A stretch of DNA of 8,055 bases from a bacterium (GCA_024710535.1 JANJUO010000435.1:1-8055), one strand, 5' to 3'. Positions 1-7,961 are shown, counted from the stretch's first letter. Program-made: numbers and translations. Notes: generated by a model not told the origin, from the letters alone.

Positions 1-34
1 AATGGCTTTTTTATATATATTTAGCGGGGCTAAT

Positions 35-418
35 ATGAATATCAAAACGGTAATTACTATTCTGATTATGATAATTGGAATGATTGCATGTGGTGATGTT
101 ACTCCTACTTCTCCAGACAAAAACTTGAATGAACCTGAAGAATTAACAAAAGAATGCGATGCTATAAACAAAGCTCTTTTGGCGTCTGATGTGGTGCTTT
201 TGAAGTCCTTAATTAATCCGAAAAATTTGAGTTTTTACGAATCTGCTATTGAATCTAACCCAAGCAAGCTCGCTGGGTTTGCTGAAGTTTTCAAAACAAG
301 GAAGCTTATTTCTATCGATGACGTGTATGCGGTTTATGAAATTACTTACAATAATAAATATTACGAAATTTCATTAACTAAAAATGAGAGCGGAAAGTGG
401 CAACTTTCTGATTTCTAA
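35..418 (+). CDS. small predicted lipoprotein, possible NTF2-like fold
   Basis: This encodes a 127-residue protein of unknown function, probably attached to the envelope by a lipid anchor. The first 18 residues are a short basic start (MNIK) followed by a very hydrophobic stretch. It ends in a lipobox-like M-I-A-C with Cys19 as the expected lipidated residue, although Met at -3 is not the most common choice. A short Thr/Pro/Ser-rich linker follows. The rest begins with helices (about residues 33-75) and ends with beta strands rich in Tyr and Ile finishing in a 'GKWQLSDF' turn. That ending is common in small NTF2-like (DUF4878-type) lipoproteins, but I cannot confirm the family. An in-frame ATG at base 2 would add 11 residues ahead of the basic start and spoil the signal peptide, so I chose 35. 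The gene sits 11 bases before the phospholipase-like gene, suggesting cotranscription. Confidence 0.7.
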   Translation: MNIKTVITILIMIIGMIACGDVTPTSPDKNLNEPEELTKECDAINKALLASDVVLLKSLINPKNLSFYESAIESNPSKLAGFAEVFKTRKLISIDDVYAVYEITYNNKYYEISLTKNESGKWQLSDF

Positions 419-423
419 AGGAG
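417..423 (+). promoter_or_regulatory. Shine-Dalgarno site that fixes the start at 430
   Basis: AAAGGAG lies six bases before the ATG at 430 and directly abuts the in-frame ATG at 424. Only the start at 430 has workable spacing, and it also gives a cleaner signal peptide (MKKIIIIL). The site overlaps the stop codon of the upstream lipoprotein gene, consistent with coupled translation. The other genes in the window have no comparable site. Confidence 0.75.
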
Positions 424-429
424 ATGGGA

Positions 430-2277
430 ATGAAAAAAATTATTATAATTTTAGCAACAATGTGTTTGATAATTTCAGATGCTCAATCTTATTTGAATGT
501 TGTTGTTCATCGCGATATAAATAAGGCAATTGTTGAACAATTTTTAGCTAATTATTCAAAATATGAACGTTTCAAAAATTATTCGTTCATTTTTACTTCT
601 AATAAATTTTTGGGTCCTGCTGTTCTTGATATGGGATATTTTACTGTAAATACAGCAGATAGAGATCTAACTATCAAAGAATGGATAATTGAAGGGGGGT
701 TTTCTGCTGATGAACCTGAAGCTCCTGCCGCATTAAGACATTTCTACGATCCAATTGGAATAAATCAAGGTAAATTATATCTGACAGATTTGAAAGTAGG
801 AGCTGCAAATCCTGAAATTGATGCAATTCATTGGCATTTTGACGGTTATGATCCAAAGAGCATTTCTAATGAGTGGAGTTGGGATAGTGGCAAGGAATAT
901 ATGAGAAAGGCAATTGAAGCAAGTACCGAGAGTGTGAAGGAAGGCTATATCGCAAAAGCATTTAGGAGTCTTGGCGAAGTGCTTCATAATACTGCCGATA
1001 TGGGATGTCCGCCACATGTGCGAAATGATGCTCATGGAGGTTGGCCCGGTGTTGGTGGTAGCGATCCTTACGAATCTGCTTTCGATCCAAATTGGATTCC
1101 AAAATATTCAGGTAATTCTCAGGATCCAAGTCTTTCGCCATTTTTTAATGAAGAAAAGAAAGCGATTAATATAAATAAAAAATTGGCTGAATTTACAAAT
1201 AAGTATTTCTTTACAACTGAAACCATTTTTGGTAAAGGTGTGGCTAACTACAAATCTACCAATAAAATGCCGGACTATCCAGCGCCTGTGCTTGATAAAC
1301 TTGAATACGAAGATGATTCTTTTAATTATTATTATACTTTTCCAAGTGGTCGCAAAATTGAAATGTGTAACGACAGATCATTGTTTTTGGGCTATATTTC
1401 TCAAAATTTCAGGTCTTATCCAAGAGTTACAGTCAAAAATGTGGAGTCGCAAGCCCAAGAATTATTGCCAAACATAATGGCGGCAGGTATGAACGTTATT
1501 CGTAACTTTATTCCGCAATTCGAATTTGCAATTACTGCAAATATTAATGATAAAAAAATCAAAGGAGATATATACACGGTTCAAAATGAAGAATATCCAA
1601 TCAAAAGAAATTATAGTGGTCTTGTTAAATTTATGCTAAATGGCAAGACAATCAATTCTGAAGCACAAGCCACAAATGGCAAATTTGAAGTAGTGATAAG
1701 CGATTTGAAAGCCGGTGATAAAGTAAGAGCATTCATAGTTTTTGCGGACATGATGATTAAATCAAATGAAGTTTTGGTTGATAATGAGAAGGAATATACT
1801 GCATTGAATGTTAAATTGTCTGGATATACCAAGAGAATTAAATATGATGCTAATGGTGAGGGCAATCATTTAAATGATACTGTTACTTACGGAATTTCTT
1901 TACCTTTCACCATTAAATCCTTTCAAAAAACAGCTAATACTTATAAAATAAATTGGGATAATACCAACAATTTTGGTATTCGTGAAATTGGCGAAGTTAC
2001 TGTTACATTGAATTCAAATAATACTGCATCTGTTAAATACAGTAGTGAGAGTTCAAGTTCATTTTATTACGCAAATACTACTTACGAATCAGGAGAAATA
2101 CCTTTTTCTGAAATTACGGCTTCTGGAACAAAAGTATATTTAACACAAGAAGTAAGATTAAAGTCATTCTATGCTATTACCAGAAACGGAAAAGATGGCA
2201 AAATTTATGAAGAATGGCTTTCATTTATTAAAGATTCTAAGCATCCATTCAGTTTAACAATTGAACTATACCCTTAA
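430..2277 (+). CDS. secreted zinc-dependent phospholipase C / P1-nuclease-fold protein with beta-rich C-terminus
   Basis: This encodes a 615-residue exported protein, probably a metal-dependent phosphoesterase. Residues 1 to about 18 form a signal peptide (MKK, hydrophobic core, then SDAQS) with no convincing lipobox. The next ~210 residues carry the ligand pattern of the zinc-dependent phospholipase C/S1-P1 nuclease fold: His27, Asp94, His104 in LRHFYDP, then His186-x3-Asp190-x5-His196 in an LGEVLHNTADMGCPPH segment, His202, and Glu215 in DPYE. The H-x3-D-x5-H spacing equals that of Bacillus cereus phospholipase C (His118, Asp122, His128). I see no N-terminal Trp equivalent to its Trp1 ligand. 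Residues from about 370 onward are beta-rich and Ig-like in character, of no family I recognise; I see no clear type IX secretion signal. It follows the lipoprotein gene by 11 bases and ends just before a terminator. Fold confidence is good; the substrate is unknown. Confidence 0.75.
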   Translation: MKKIIIILATMCLIISDAQSYLNVVVHRDINKAIVEQFLANYSKYERFKNYSFIFTSNKFLGPAVLDMGYFTVNTADRDLTIKEWIIEGGFSADEPEAPAALRHFYDPIGINQGKLYLTDLKVGAANPEIDAIHWHFDGYDPKSISNEWSWDSGKEYMRKAIEASTESVKEGYIAKAFRSLGEVLHNTADMGCPPHVRNDAHGGWPGVGGSDPYESAFDPNWIPKYSGNSQDPSLSPFFNEEKKAININKKLAEFTNKYFFTTETIFGKGVANYKSTNKMPDYPAPVLDKLEYEDDSFNYYYTFPSGRKIEMCNDRSLFLGYISQNFRSYPRVTVKNVESQAQELLPNIMAAGMNVIRNFIPQFEFAITANINDKKIKGDIYTVQNEEYPIKRNYSGLVKFMLNGKTINSEAQATNGKFEVVISDLKAGDKVRAFIVFADMMIKSNEVLVDNEKEYTALNVKLSGYTKRIKYDANGEGNHLNDTVTYGISLPFTIKSFQKTANTYKINWDNTNNFGIREIGEVTVTLNSNNTASVKYSSESSSSFYYANTTYESGEIPFSEITASGTKVYLTQEVRLKSFYAITRNGKDGKIYEEWLSFIKDSKHPFSLTIELYP

Positions 2278-2294
2278 TTTTTTTTGATTAATAG

Positions 2295-2333
2295 CAGCAC
2301 TCCATATTTCTGTGGAGTGCTGTATATTTTTTT
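2295..2333 (+). terminator. strong rho-independent terminator
   Basis: A perfect 10-base-pair stem (CAGCACTCCA at 2295-2304, TGGAGTGCTG at 2313-2322) with an 8-base loop is followed after four bases by seven T residues (2327-2333). It starts 18 bases after the stop of the phospholipase-like gene. On the opposite strand the stem is not immediately followed by a T run, so it works best for + strand transcription. It ends the lipoprotein/phospholipase unit and insulates it from the restriction-modification gene. Confidence 0.9.
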
Positions 2334-2494
2334 GACTGCTCATTTCAGCAAATTGTTCTTTAGTAATTCTTTGGAATTTCTCTTTATTTTTTTAATTATA
2401 AAAAGTGTAATCTCTTCGATGTTAATGTTTTCCTAAGTTTGTTTAAATGAAAATAGTTTTTGTGATTGAAAATTGCAAAATTTCTTGATTATTC

Positions 2495-2525
2495 TTTGTG
2501 AAAGCAATTAAAATCTATATTTTTG
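2495..2525 (+). promoter_or_regulatory. Bacteroidota-type promoter for the restriction-modification gene
   Basis: TTTG at 2495-2498 and TATTTTTG at 2518-2525 match the Bacteroidota -33/-7 consensus (TTTG, then TAnnTTTG) with a 19-base spacer, within the known 19-21 range. Transcription would start near 2530, leaving a leader of about 40 bases before the ATG at 2572. The leader is A/T-rich and lacks a Shine-Dalgarno sequence, as is usual in this phylum. The rest of 2334-2494 shows no gene or clear signal. Confidence 0.6.
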
Positions 2526-2571
2526 CAAAGTTAAGTTATTTGTTGGATAAATTTTTAACTGAAATATTAAT

Positions 2572-5500
2572 ATGCACTTAAATTTAAAGCCAATAGAAAA
2601 AACCTTGAGTTTGGCTAAATTGAATCAGACTGTCAATTTTGAAGTTTTGCAAAATTTTCAATCTAATTTGAACAAACTTTTTGATAGATTCAATGAAAAT
2701 GAATCCGAAGAGCACAACAAAAGTATTCTTTCCGACTTTTTGAAAGATACTTTTTATAAAGATAAATTTGAAATTAATACAAAAGAGAATATTGATTTAG
2801 CAATTTTTAACGGCACAAGTTCAAATGATGCTGTTGCTGTGATTATTGAAGTGAAAAAAACTTCCAATTCTAACGAAATGATTACAATTGATAAGCCAAA
2901 CAAAAAAGCTTTCAGGGAACTTGTTTTGTATTTTATGAAGGAAATGCTCAAACATAAAAATAATTCAATTACTTATCTGATTGCTTCCGATTTAAGAAAT
3001 TGGTTTATTTTTGATTCGAAAGATTTTATAAATAATTTCTACAGTAATACTGAATTTAGAAGTATTTTCAAAGAATGGGAGGGAGATTCCGGTTTTATTG
3101 ATAGCGACATTAATAATGATTATCGTTACACTAAAATTAAGGAATTTTTGGATAAACAAAACTTGCAATTTGATTGTTGCCATTTTAATATTTTCGATTT
3201 CAAAAACTTAGATTTATCCGATGTTAGATTAGTTAATTTAGCAAAACTACTTTCACCTCAGCATTTACTGAAAAAAAGATTCGCAAATGACAGCAATTCT
3301 TTGAATAATGAATTTTATAACGAATTACTTTATATTTTGGGTTTGGAAGAAACCGCAAGCAAAAAAATTGAACGTAAAAAAGAAAAAGATAGAACTGCCG
3401 GCTCTTTGCTTGAAAATACGATTGCTGTTATCAAAAGTAAAAATAAATATGGCGATTTGAAAATTAATCCTGATTCAAAGGATATTTCCGAAAAGGATTT
3501 GTTTAGTTGGTCTTTGGAATTATGTATTGTTTGGCTTAATAGGATTTTATTTTTGAAATTGCTCGAGGGGCAATTAATCAGTTATCATAATAATAACCCC
3601 GATTTTGCTTTCTTGAAAAGAGAAAAAATCAACGATTTCGATGAGCTTCATGAATTATTTTTTGAAGTTTTGTCTGAAAAAGAGAATGAAAGATCTGAGG
3701 ATATTAAGGCAAAATACCCAAATATTCCTTATTTGAATAGTTCCTTATTTGATAAAAGTATTATCGAAAAGCAGACATTTACAATTGAATCATTGAAAGA
3801 TAGATATGAGATGAAGCTTTTCCCAAGCACTGTTCTCAAAGATTCAGCTGGTCGAAAATTGAGTGGCTCGATGAAAACTCTTGAATATCTTTTCAGATTT
3901 TTGGATTCATATAATTTTGCGAGTGTTTCTAATGAAATAGTTCAAAAGGATAACAAGCAGATAATTAATGCGGCTGTTCTAGGATTAATTTTTGAAAAAA
4001 TCAATGGTTATCAAGAAGGTGCTCATTTTACCCCGAGTTTTATTACTATGTATATGAGCCGTGAATCAATCAGAGCGGCTGTAGTTGAAAAATTTAATGC
4101 TAAAATGAATTGGAATTGTAAAGATTTTGAATCTTTAAAAGAAGAGATTGATTTTAAAGATAAAGAAAAAAGAGAAAAGTATAATGAAATTGTAAATTCG
4201 TTGAGAATATGCGATCCGGCAGTTGGTTCGGGGCATTTTCTTGTATCTGCATTGAATGAAATAATTTCAATTAAGCATGATTTGAAATTATTGAATTATC
4301 TTGATGGTAGTAGAATAAGGGATTATTCACTTTACATCGAAAATGATGAATTGATTGTGATTGAAGATGAAACTGATGAAATTTTCAGTTATAGATTAAA
4401 TGAAAATGGAAAGCCAATAAACAAACTTCAACAAGTTCAAATGGCATTATTTCATGAAAAAGTTACTATAATTGAGAATTGTTTGTTTGGAGCAGATATT
4501 AATCAAAAATCTGTAATGATATGTCAGTTGCGACTTTGGATTGAACTATTGAAAAATGCTTATTATAAAGAACCGGACTATTCCGAACTCGAAACTCTTC
4601 CAAATATTGACATTAATATAAAATGCGGAAATAGTTTAATAAGCCGATTCGACTTGAATGATAAGTCTTCGAAAACTAAAGCCGATGCTAAAATTATTCC
4701 ACTTTACAAAGAAGCAGTTTCTAAATATAAAAATGTAACTGATACAAGATCCAAAAATAAAGTCAAAATCGAACTCGAAAACTATAAAAATCAATTGAAG
4801 GGATTGATGCTTTCAAGAACTCCAAAAGAACAGCAACTAATTGATAATAGAGATAAATTAAGAGAATTAACATCGCAAAATGAAATATTCAAAGCCCATA
4901 ATTCAAAAGAAGTAGAAAAAGAATATGCAAAGAAAGTAGAATTTTTGACTACACAAATCAATAATCTTGAAAAAGAAATTGAAGATTTGAAGAGCAATCC
5001 TATTTATAAAAATGCAATCGAGTGGCGTTATGAATTTCCCGAAGTACTCGATGACGATGGCAATTATATAGGCTTTGATGTAGTAATTGGAAATCCACCG
5101 TATGGTATATCATTATCAAATGAATATAAAAAATACTTTCAAAACTCTTATGAATCTGCGCAAACAAGGGAAATTGAGGAAAATGGACAAAGCATAAAAC
5201 TCAAAGGTTCTCTTGATACATTTTCTCTTTTCATAGAAAAAGGTTTTCGATTATTGCAAATAAATGCCCAGCTGACTTTTATTGTTCCACTCGCAATAAC
5301 ATCAAGTGATTCAATGACCTCATTACATAATATACTTTTGAATAACTGTGAAACAATTTATGTTTCTACATATTCAAATAGACCAAATAAAATTTTTCCT
5401 CACGCAGATCAACGTGTTGCAATTATTGCATTTGCTAAGAATATGAAAAAAACTACAAGATTATTTACCACAAAAGTCAATAAAAGATATACAGAAACTC

Positions 5501-6129
5501 CACCTGAAGAGGTAATAAAGAAATTAGAATTTGTAAATAGTATTGATTTTATTAAAAATGGTAGATTTCCCAAAGTTGGTACTGAAATAGAATTATCGAT
5601 CTTAAATAAATTATTTAATATTAAAACAAATTTAAAAGATTTAATTGTGAAAAAAGGTGAACCTATTTATTATAGGACATCCGGAGGTAGATATTATAAT
5701 ATAGTTACAAATTTTGCCACCGGTTCAACTCAAGAAGTTCCTTTTTTCACTTCCAAAGAGTATCAAAATATTCTTGGAGCCTTATTAAGTTCGAATCTTT
5801 ATTATTGGTTTTTACATATTTATTCTGATAACTTACATATTAAACTTTTTGAACTCGAATTGCTGCCAATACCGATTAAAGAACTAATTCATAAGAAATC
5901 CGAAATTGAAAATATTTATAAAGATTATCTGATTGATTTGCAAAAAAATTCAAAAATCAAACAAGTTAATTACTCTCATGTATCTGAGTATAGGGAATAT
6001 TACGCTCGGAAATCTAAACATTTAATTGATAAAATTGATTTAGCAATTCAAGAAGCTTATGGATTGAATGATGATGAAATTAATTTTCTAATAAATTACG
6101 ATTTGAAATTTAGAACAGATGGTGAGTAG
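2572..6129 (+). CDS. type IIG restriction-modification enzyme (PD-(D/E)XK nuclease fused to Eco57I-like N6-adenine methyltransferase)
   Basis: This 1185-residue single-chain enzyme likely methylates adenine in a specific DNA site and cleaves unmodified DNA. Residues 1 to about 200 resemble the nuclease region annotated DUF7149 in similar proteins: an ESEEHNK helix (44-50), Asp75 and Glu93-Val-Lys95 form an intact PD-(D/E)XK core. A helical linker leads to GAHFTP (483-488), SAM-binding DPAVGSGHF (548-556), the GADIN acidic loop (Asp642), KCGNSLI (684-690) and catalytic NPPY (841-844). Motif I precedes IV, as in gamma-class enzymes. A charged coiled coil (about 710-807) separates them. A TaqI-like specificity region spans about 1023-1105, and the tail (1154-1181) has the usual YGL-xxDEI and NYDLKFR. 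Length and both ends look complete. The start is bounded by an in-frame TGA at 2560. BREX PglX has a similar methylase core, but no BREX partners are nearby. Recognition site unknown. Confidence 0.88.
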   Translation: MHLNLKPIEKTLSLAKLNQTVNFEVLQNFQSNLNKLFDRFNENESEEHNKSILSDFLKDTFYKDKFEINTKENIDLAIFNGTSSNDAVAVIIEVKKTSNSNEMITIDKPNKKAFRELVLYFMKEMLKHKNNSITYLIASDLRNWFIFDSKDFINNFYSNTEFRSIFKEWEGDSGFIDSDINNDYRYTKIKEFLDKQNLQFDCCHFNIFDFKNLDLSDVRLVNLAKLLSPQHLLKKRFANDSNSLNNEFYNELLYILGLEETASKKIERKKEKDRTAGSLLENTIAVIKSKNKYGDLKINPDSKDISEKDLFSWSLELCIVWLNRILFLKLLEGQLISYHNNNPDFAFLKREKINDFDELHELFFEVLSEKENERSEDIKAKYPNIPYLNSSLFDKSIIEKQTFTIESLKDRYEMKLFPSTVLKDSAGRKLSGSMKTLEYLFRFLDSYNFASVSNEIVQKDNKQIINAAVLGLIFEKINGYQEGAHFTPSFITMYMSRESIRAAVVEKFNAKMNWNCKDFESLKEEIDFKDKEKREKYNEIVNSLRICDPAVGSGHFLVSALNEIISIKHDLKLLNYLDGSRIRDYSLYIENDELIVIEDETDEIFSYRLNENGKPINKLQQVQMALFHEKVTIIENCLFGADINQKSVMICQLRLWIELLKNAYYKEPDYSELETLPNIDINIKCGNSLISRFDLNDKSSKTKADAKIIPLYKEAVSKYKNVTDTRSKNKVKIELENYKNQLKGLMLSRTPKEQQLIDNRDKLRELTSQNEIFKAHNSKEVEKEYAKKVEFLTTQINNLEKEIEDLKSNPIYKNAIEWRYEFPEVLDDDGNYIGFDVVIGNPPYGISLSNEYKKYFQNSYESAQTREIEENGQSIKLKGSLDTFSLFIEKGFRLLQINAQLTFIVPLAITSSDSMTSLHNILLNNCETIYVSTYSNRPNKIFPHADQRVAIIAFAKNMKKTTRLFTTKVNKRYTETPPEEVIKKLEFVNSIDFIKNGRFPKVGTEIELSILNKLFNIKTNLKDLIVKKGEPIYYRTSGGRYYNIVTNFATGSTQEVPFFTSKEYQNILGALLSSNLYYWFLHIYSDNLHIKLFELELLPIPIKELIHKKSEIENIYKDYLIDLQKNSKIKQVNYSHVSEYREYYARKSKHLIDKIDLAIQEAYGLNDDEINFLINYDLKFRTDGE

Positions 6130-6203
6130 AAATAGATATGCTTGTATATAAATTATATGATTTGACAGAAGAAGAGATATCGATAATTGAAGGAATGAAA
6201 TGA
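6129..6203 (+). pseudogene. relic of the C-terminal tail of a second type IIG/methylase gene
   Basis: The frame starting at 6129 reads EIDMLVYKLYDLTEEEISII, then EGMK and a TGA stop. This is very like the end of many Eco57I-type restriction and methylase proteins (ID-x-LVY-x-LYGLTEEEI-x-IVEG). It aligns without gaps over 20 residues to the tail of the adjacent enzyme (residues 1154-1173), with six identities (I, D, Y, L, E, I) and mostly conservative changes. It lies in a different frame, begins at that gene's stop codon, and is blocked upstream by TGA at 6123-6125. The upstream gene has its own complete tail, so this is not simply its frameshifted end. An ATG at 6138 could start a 21-residue peptide, but no ribosome site is visible. 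I read it as the surviving last ~24 codons of a replaced gene. Confidence 0.6.
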
Positions 6204-6365
6204 TGACAGAATTCGGCTTATTTCAATCTTGGGATTTGTTTCGATAAAATGGTTTATTGGAATTTATGAAGTGAATCGGTTAATTGTTGTTTCTGAATAA
6301 GTAAATCAAATAAAAAAAATGAAATATTATTGTTTGAATTGTGAAATTAATCAATGGTTTTTTAA
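6204..6365. other. non-coding gap between the tail relic and the helical-protein gene
   Basis: This AT-rich stretch contains no convincing terminator for the restriction gene and no good promoter. The nearest -7-like string, TATTGTTTG at 6328-6336, has a three-base rather than two-base gap between TA and TTTG. A 16-codon open frame at 6319-6369 (MKYYCLNCEINQWFFK) ends with its TGA overlapping the next gene's ATG. It may be chance or a short leader. Confidence 0.4.
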
Positions 6366-7799
6366 ATGAAAAAATTAAATTTAATCAAAGATGATACAAG
6401 AAAGATATTAAACAAAAGCGATAGAGCAAACATTTTGATTGATAGGGCATCTGCAATTGAATTAAAAGGTTTTATAATTGATGCAATTAGTTATAATGAA
6501 AAGTTAATTGACTACTTAATAACTTATTTTTTATGTCATGACAATAATGAATCATTGAAAGAATATGAAAATCAAGTAAAATCATTGAAGAAAATGCATT
6601 TTTCAACTTCCAGATATTTGGAAGATTACAAAGTAAAAGCATTTAGCAAAGATATTCAATTAATGGTCAATATTGCTGAAAGGCATATTGAAAATAAAAA
6701 TTATTTGAGTGGATTTTTTATTGCCGCCGCAATTCTTAAGGTTGTAATTTCAATTTTTAATGATCACAAATACGCATCTTTGAAAAAATGTGTGGATTCT
6801 CCTATGGAGTTGATACATGATATTTCTCAATTTGACATATCAGAAGACATTAGAAAGCAAATATTAGATTTCTGCTTAAAATCACTAAAAAGCAATATTT
6901 TCATAAATTGGGATTGGCAAAATGATATTTTTGAGCTTGCAATTGAATTGTGCAAAAATCAGAAAGAAAATAAAGCTCTAATGGATTCTATTGATAATAA
7001 TATAAAGGATTTAAAAGTATCACAATTAGCTCAAACTTATAAATATAAGGCAATTTTACATTTTTTAGGAAATGATGAAGCATATCAATATTTCGAAGAA
7101 AATATCAAAAACCCTTTGATAAGAAAAATTATTATTGAAGAAGCAATTGAAAATAATGAAATAGAAAATGCGCTAAAAATTTTAAATTTAGGTCTGGATT
7201 ATGATAAAGATGACAGAAGATTTATGACTTTATGGCACGAATATTTATATGAAATTTTTCAAGCCAATAATGATATGGAAAATTCATTATACTCAGCATG
7301 TTTTCTCCTTATGAATTCAGAAAAAAAGCAGGATGAATATTATAAATATTTGAAATTGAATATAAAGTATGAGAATTGGGATCCCTTTTTTGAAAGTATT
7401 ATCTCTTCATTAGAAGAGACTGAGAATTCCTCAATTATAGAATTTATTGCTACTCTTTTTGTTTGGGAAAAAAGATGGAATAGATTGGTTGATTTTTTGA
7501 ATAATCAAATTTATTATTATAGATTTGAATTTTTAGAAAAGTTATTTTTTAATAATAAAACTGAAGAAATTGCTGAAGTTTATGAAAAAATTATTTTCCA
7601 TTATTTATTTATAAATAATGGGGTTGATTATTATAACACAGGATACAAAGGTATAAGAGATCTGATTGAAAGTGGATATACAAACAAAGCCTCATCCTTA
7701 ATTAGAAATTTGAAACAACAATTCCCAAGAAAAATATCCTTACATGAAAAATTAAAAGAATTAGAATTTTTGATAATGAGTAAGACAAATTCTCTGTAA
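6366..7799 (+). CDS. all-helical repeat protein resembling the C-terminal region of SWIM zinc-finger proteins, lacking the finger
   Basis: This encodes a 477-residue cytoplasmic protein with no signal peptide or membrane segment. It is almost entirely alpha-helical, with TPR-like helix pairs from about residue 95 to the end. The order of conserved-looking blocks resembles what follows the zinc finger in bacterial SWIM proteins: a basic helix then YLEDYKVKAF (84-93), a long-helix pair (96-132), INWDWQNDIFELAIELC (180-196), EIENALKILNLGL (265-277), YYKYLKLNIKYENW (325-338), and a final TNKASSLIRNLKQQFPRK segment (439-456). The Cys-x-Cys...Cys-x-His SWIM motif is absent, and an in-frame TAA directly before the ATG rules out an upstream extension. 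SWIM fingers are proposed to bind DNA or protein; this version would keep only the scaffold. No Shine-Dalgarno site is visible. Its link to the restriction gene is only adjacency and similarly low GC. Confidence 0.6.
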   Translation: MKKLNLIKDDTRKILNKSDRANILIDRASAIELKGFIIDAISYNEKLIDYLITYFLCHDNNESLKEYENQVKSLKKMHFSTSRYLEDYKVKAFSKDIQLMVNIAERHIENKNYLSGFFIAAAILKVVISIFNDHKYASLKKCVDSPMELIHDISQFDISEDIRKQILDFCLKSLKSNIFINWDWQNDIFELAIELCKNQKENKALMDSIDNNIKDLKVSQLAQTYKYKAILHFLGNDEAYQYFEENIKNPLIRKIIIEEAIENNEIENALKILNLGLDYDKDDRRFMTLWHEYLYEIFQANNDMENSLYSACFLLMNSEKKQDEYYKYLKLNIKYENWDPFFESIISSLEETENSSIIEFIATLFVWEKRWNRLVDFLNNQIYYYRFEFLEKLFFNNKTEEIAEVYEKIIFHYLFINNGVDYYNTGYKGIRDLIESGYTNKASSLIRNLKQQFPRKISLHEKLKELEFLIMSKTNSL

Positions 7800-7838
7800 A
7801 TGTTTTATTTATCGATTTTTGGTAAATGAAATTTGGTT

Positions 7839-7868
7839 GTTAATCGATATCTCTATTCAATCATTAAC
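7839..7868. repeat. imperfect hairpin after the helical-protein gene
   Basis: GTTAAT at 7839-7844 pairs with ATTAAC at 7863-7868. After one bulged C, GAT (7846-7848) pairs with ATC (7860-7862), leaving an 11-base loop. It lies 39 bases after the stop codon. There is no T run after it, so it is at best a weak terminator or an RNA-stabilising hairpin. Confidence 0.3.
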
Positions 7869-7961
7869 CATTCAGTTTATGTAGTTTAACTTATTATATT
7901 TATTAGGTTTATCTAAATAAATATTCCTTTTTTATATTGTTTACATTTATTAATTTTGTAA

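Noticed and set aside
2..34. Upstream ATG that would lengthen the lipoprotein by 11 residues
   Set aside because: It would place a non-basic hydrophobic stretch ahead of MNIK and weaken an otherwise normal lipoprotein signal peptide.
674..1865. Minus-strand open frames and an alternative + frame inside the phospholipase-like gene
   Set aside because: They are short, lack recognisable domains or ribosome sites, and lie wholly inside a gene with a clear family signature.
2434..2441. TAAGTTTG as another -7 promoter element
   Set aside because: No TTTG lies 19-21 bases upstream, and such eight-base matches are expected now and then in DNA this rich in A and T.
2754..4997. Minus-strand open frames inside the restriction-modification gene
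   Set aside because: They are 63-68 codons long with compositions expected from antisense reading of AT-rich coding DNA.
2572..6129. BREX PglX as an alternative identity for the large enzyme
   Set aside because: The methylase core is similar, but an intact PD-(D/E)XK nuclease is fused at the N-terminus and no BREX partner gene is present on either side within the window.
6115..6203. The tail relic as the true, frameshifted end of the restriction-modification gene
   Set aside because: The upstream frame already encodes a complete family tail (YGL-xxDEI then NYDLKFR) before its stop, so the second tail is redundant rather than displaced.
6204..6365. Remnant of a SWIM zinc finger ahead of the helical-protein gene
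   Set aside because: No frame contains the Cys-x-Cys...Cys-x-His pattern; the only paired cysteines are a CxxC in a 16-codon frame.
7951..7958. TAATTTTG as a promoter for a gene beyond the window
   Set aside because: There is no matching -33 element at the right distance and no gene start before the window ends.
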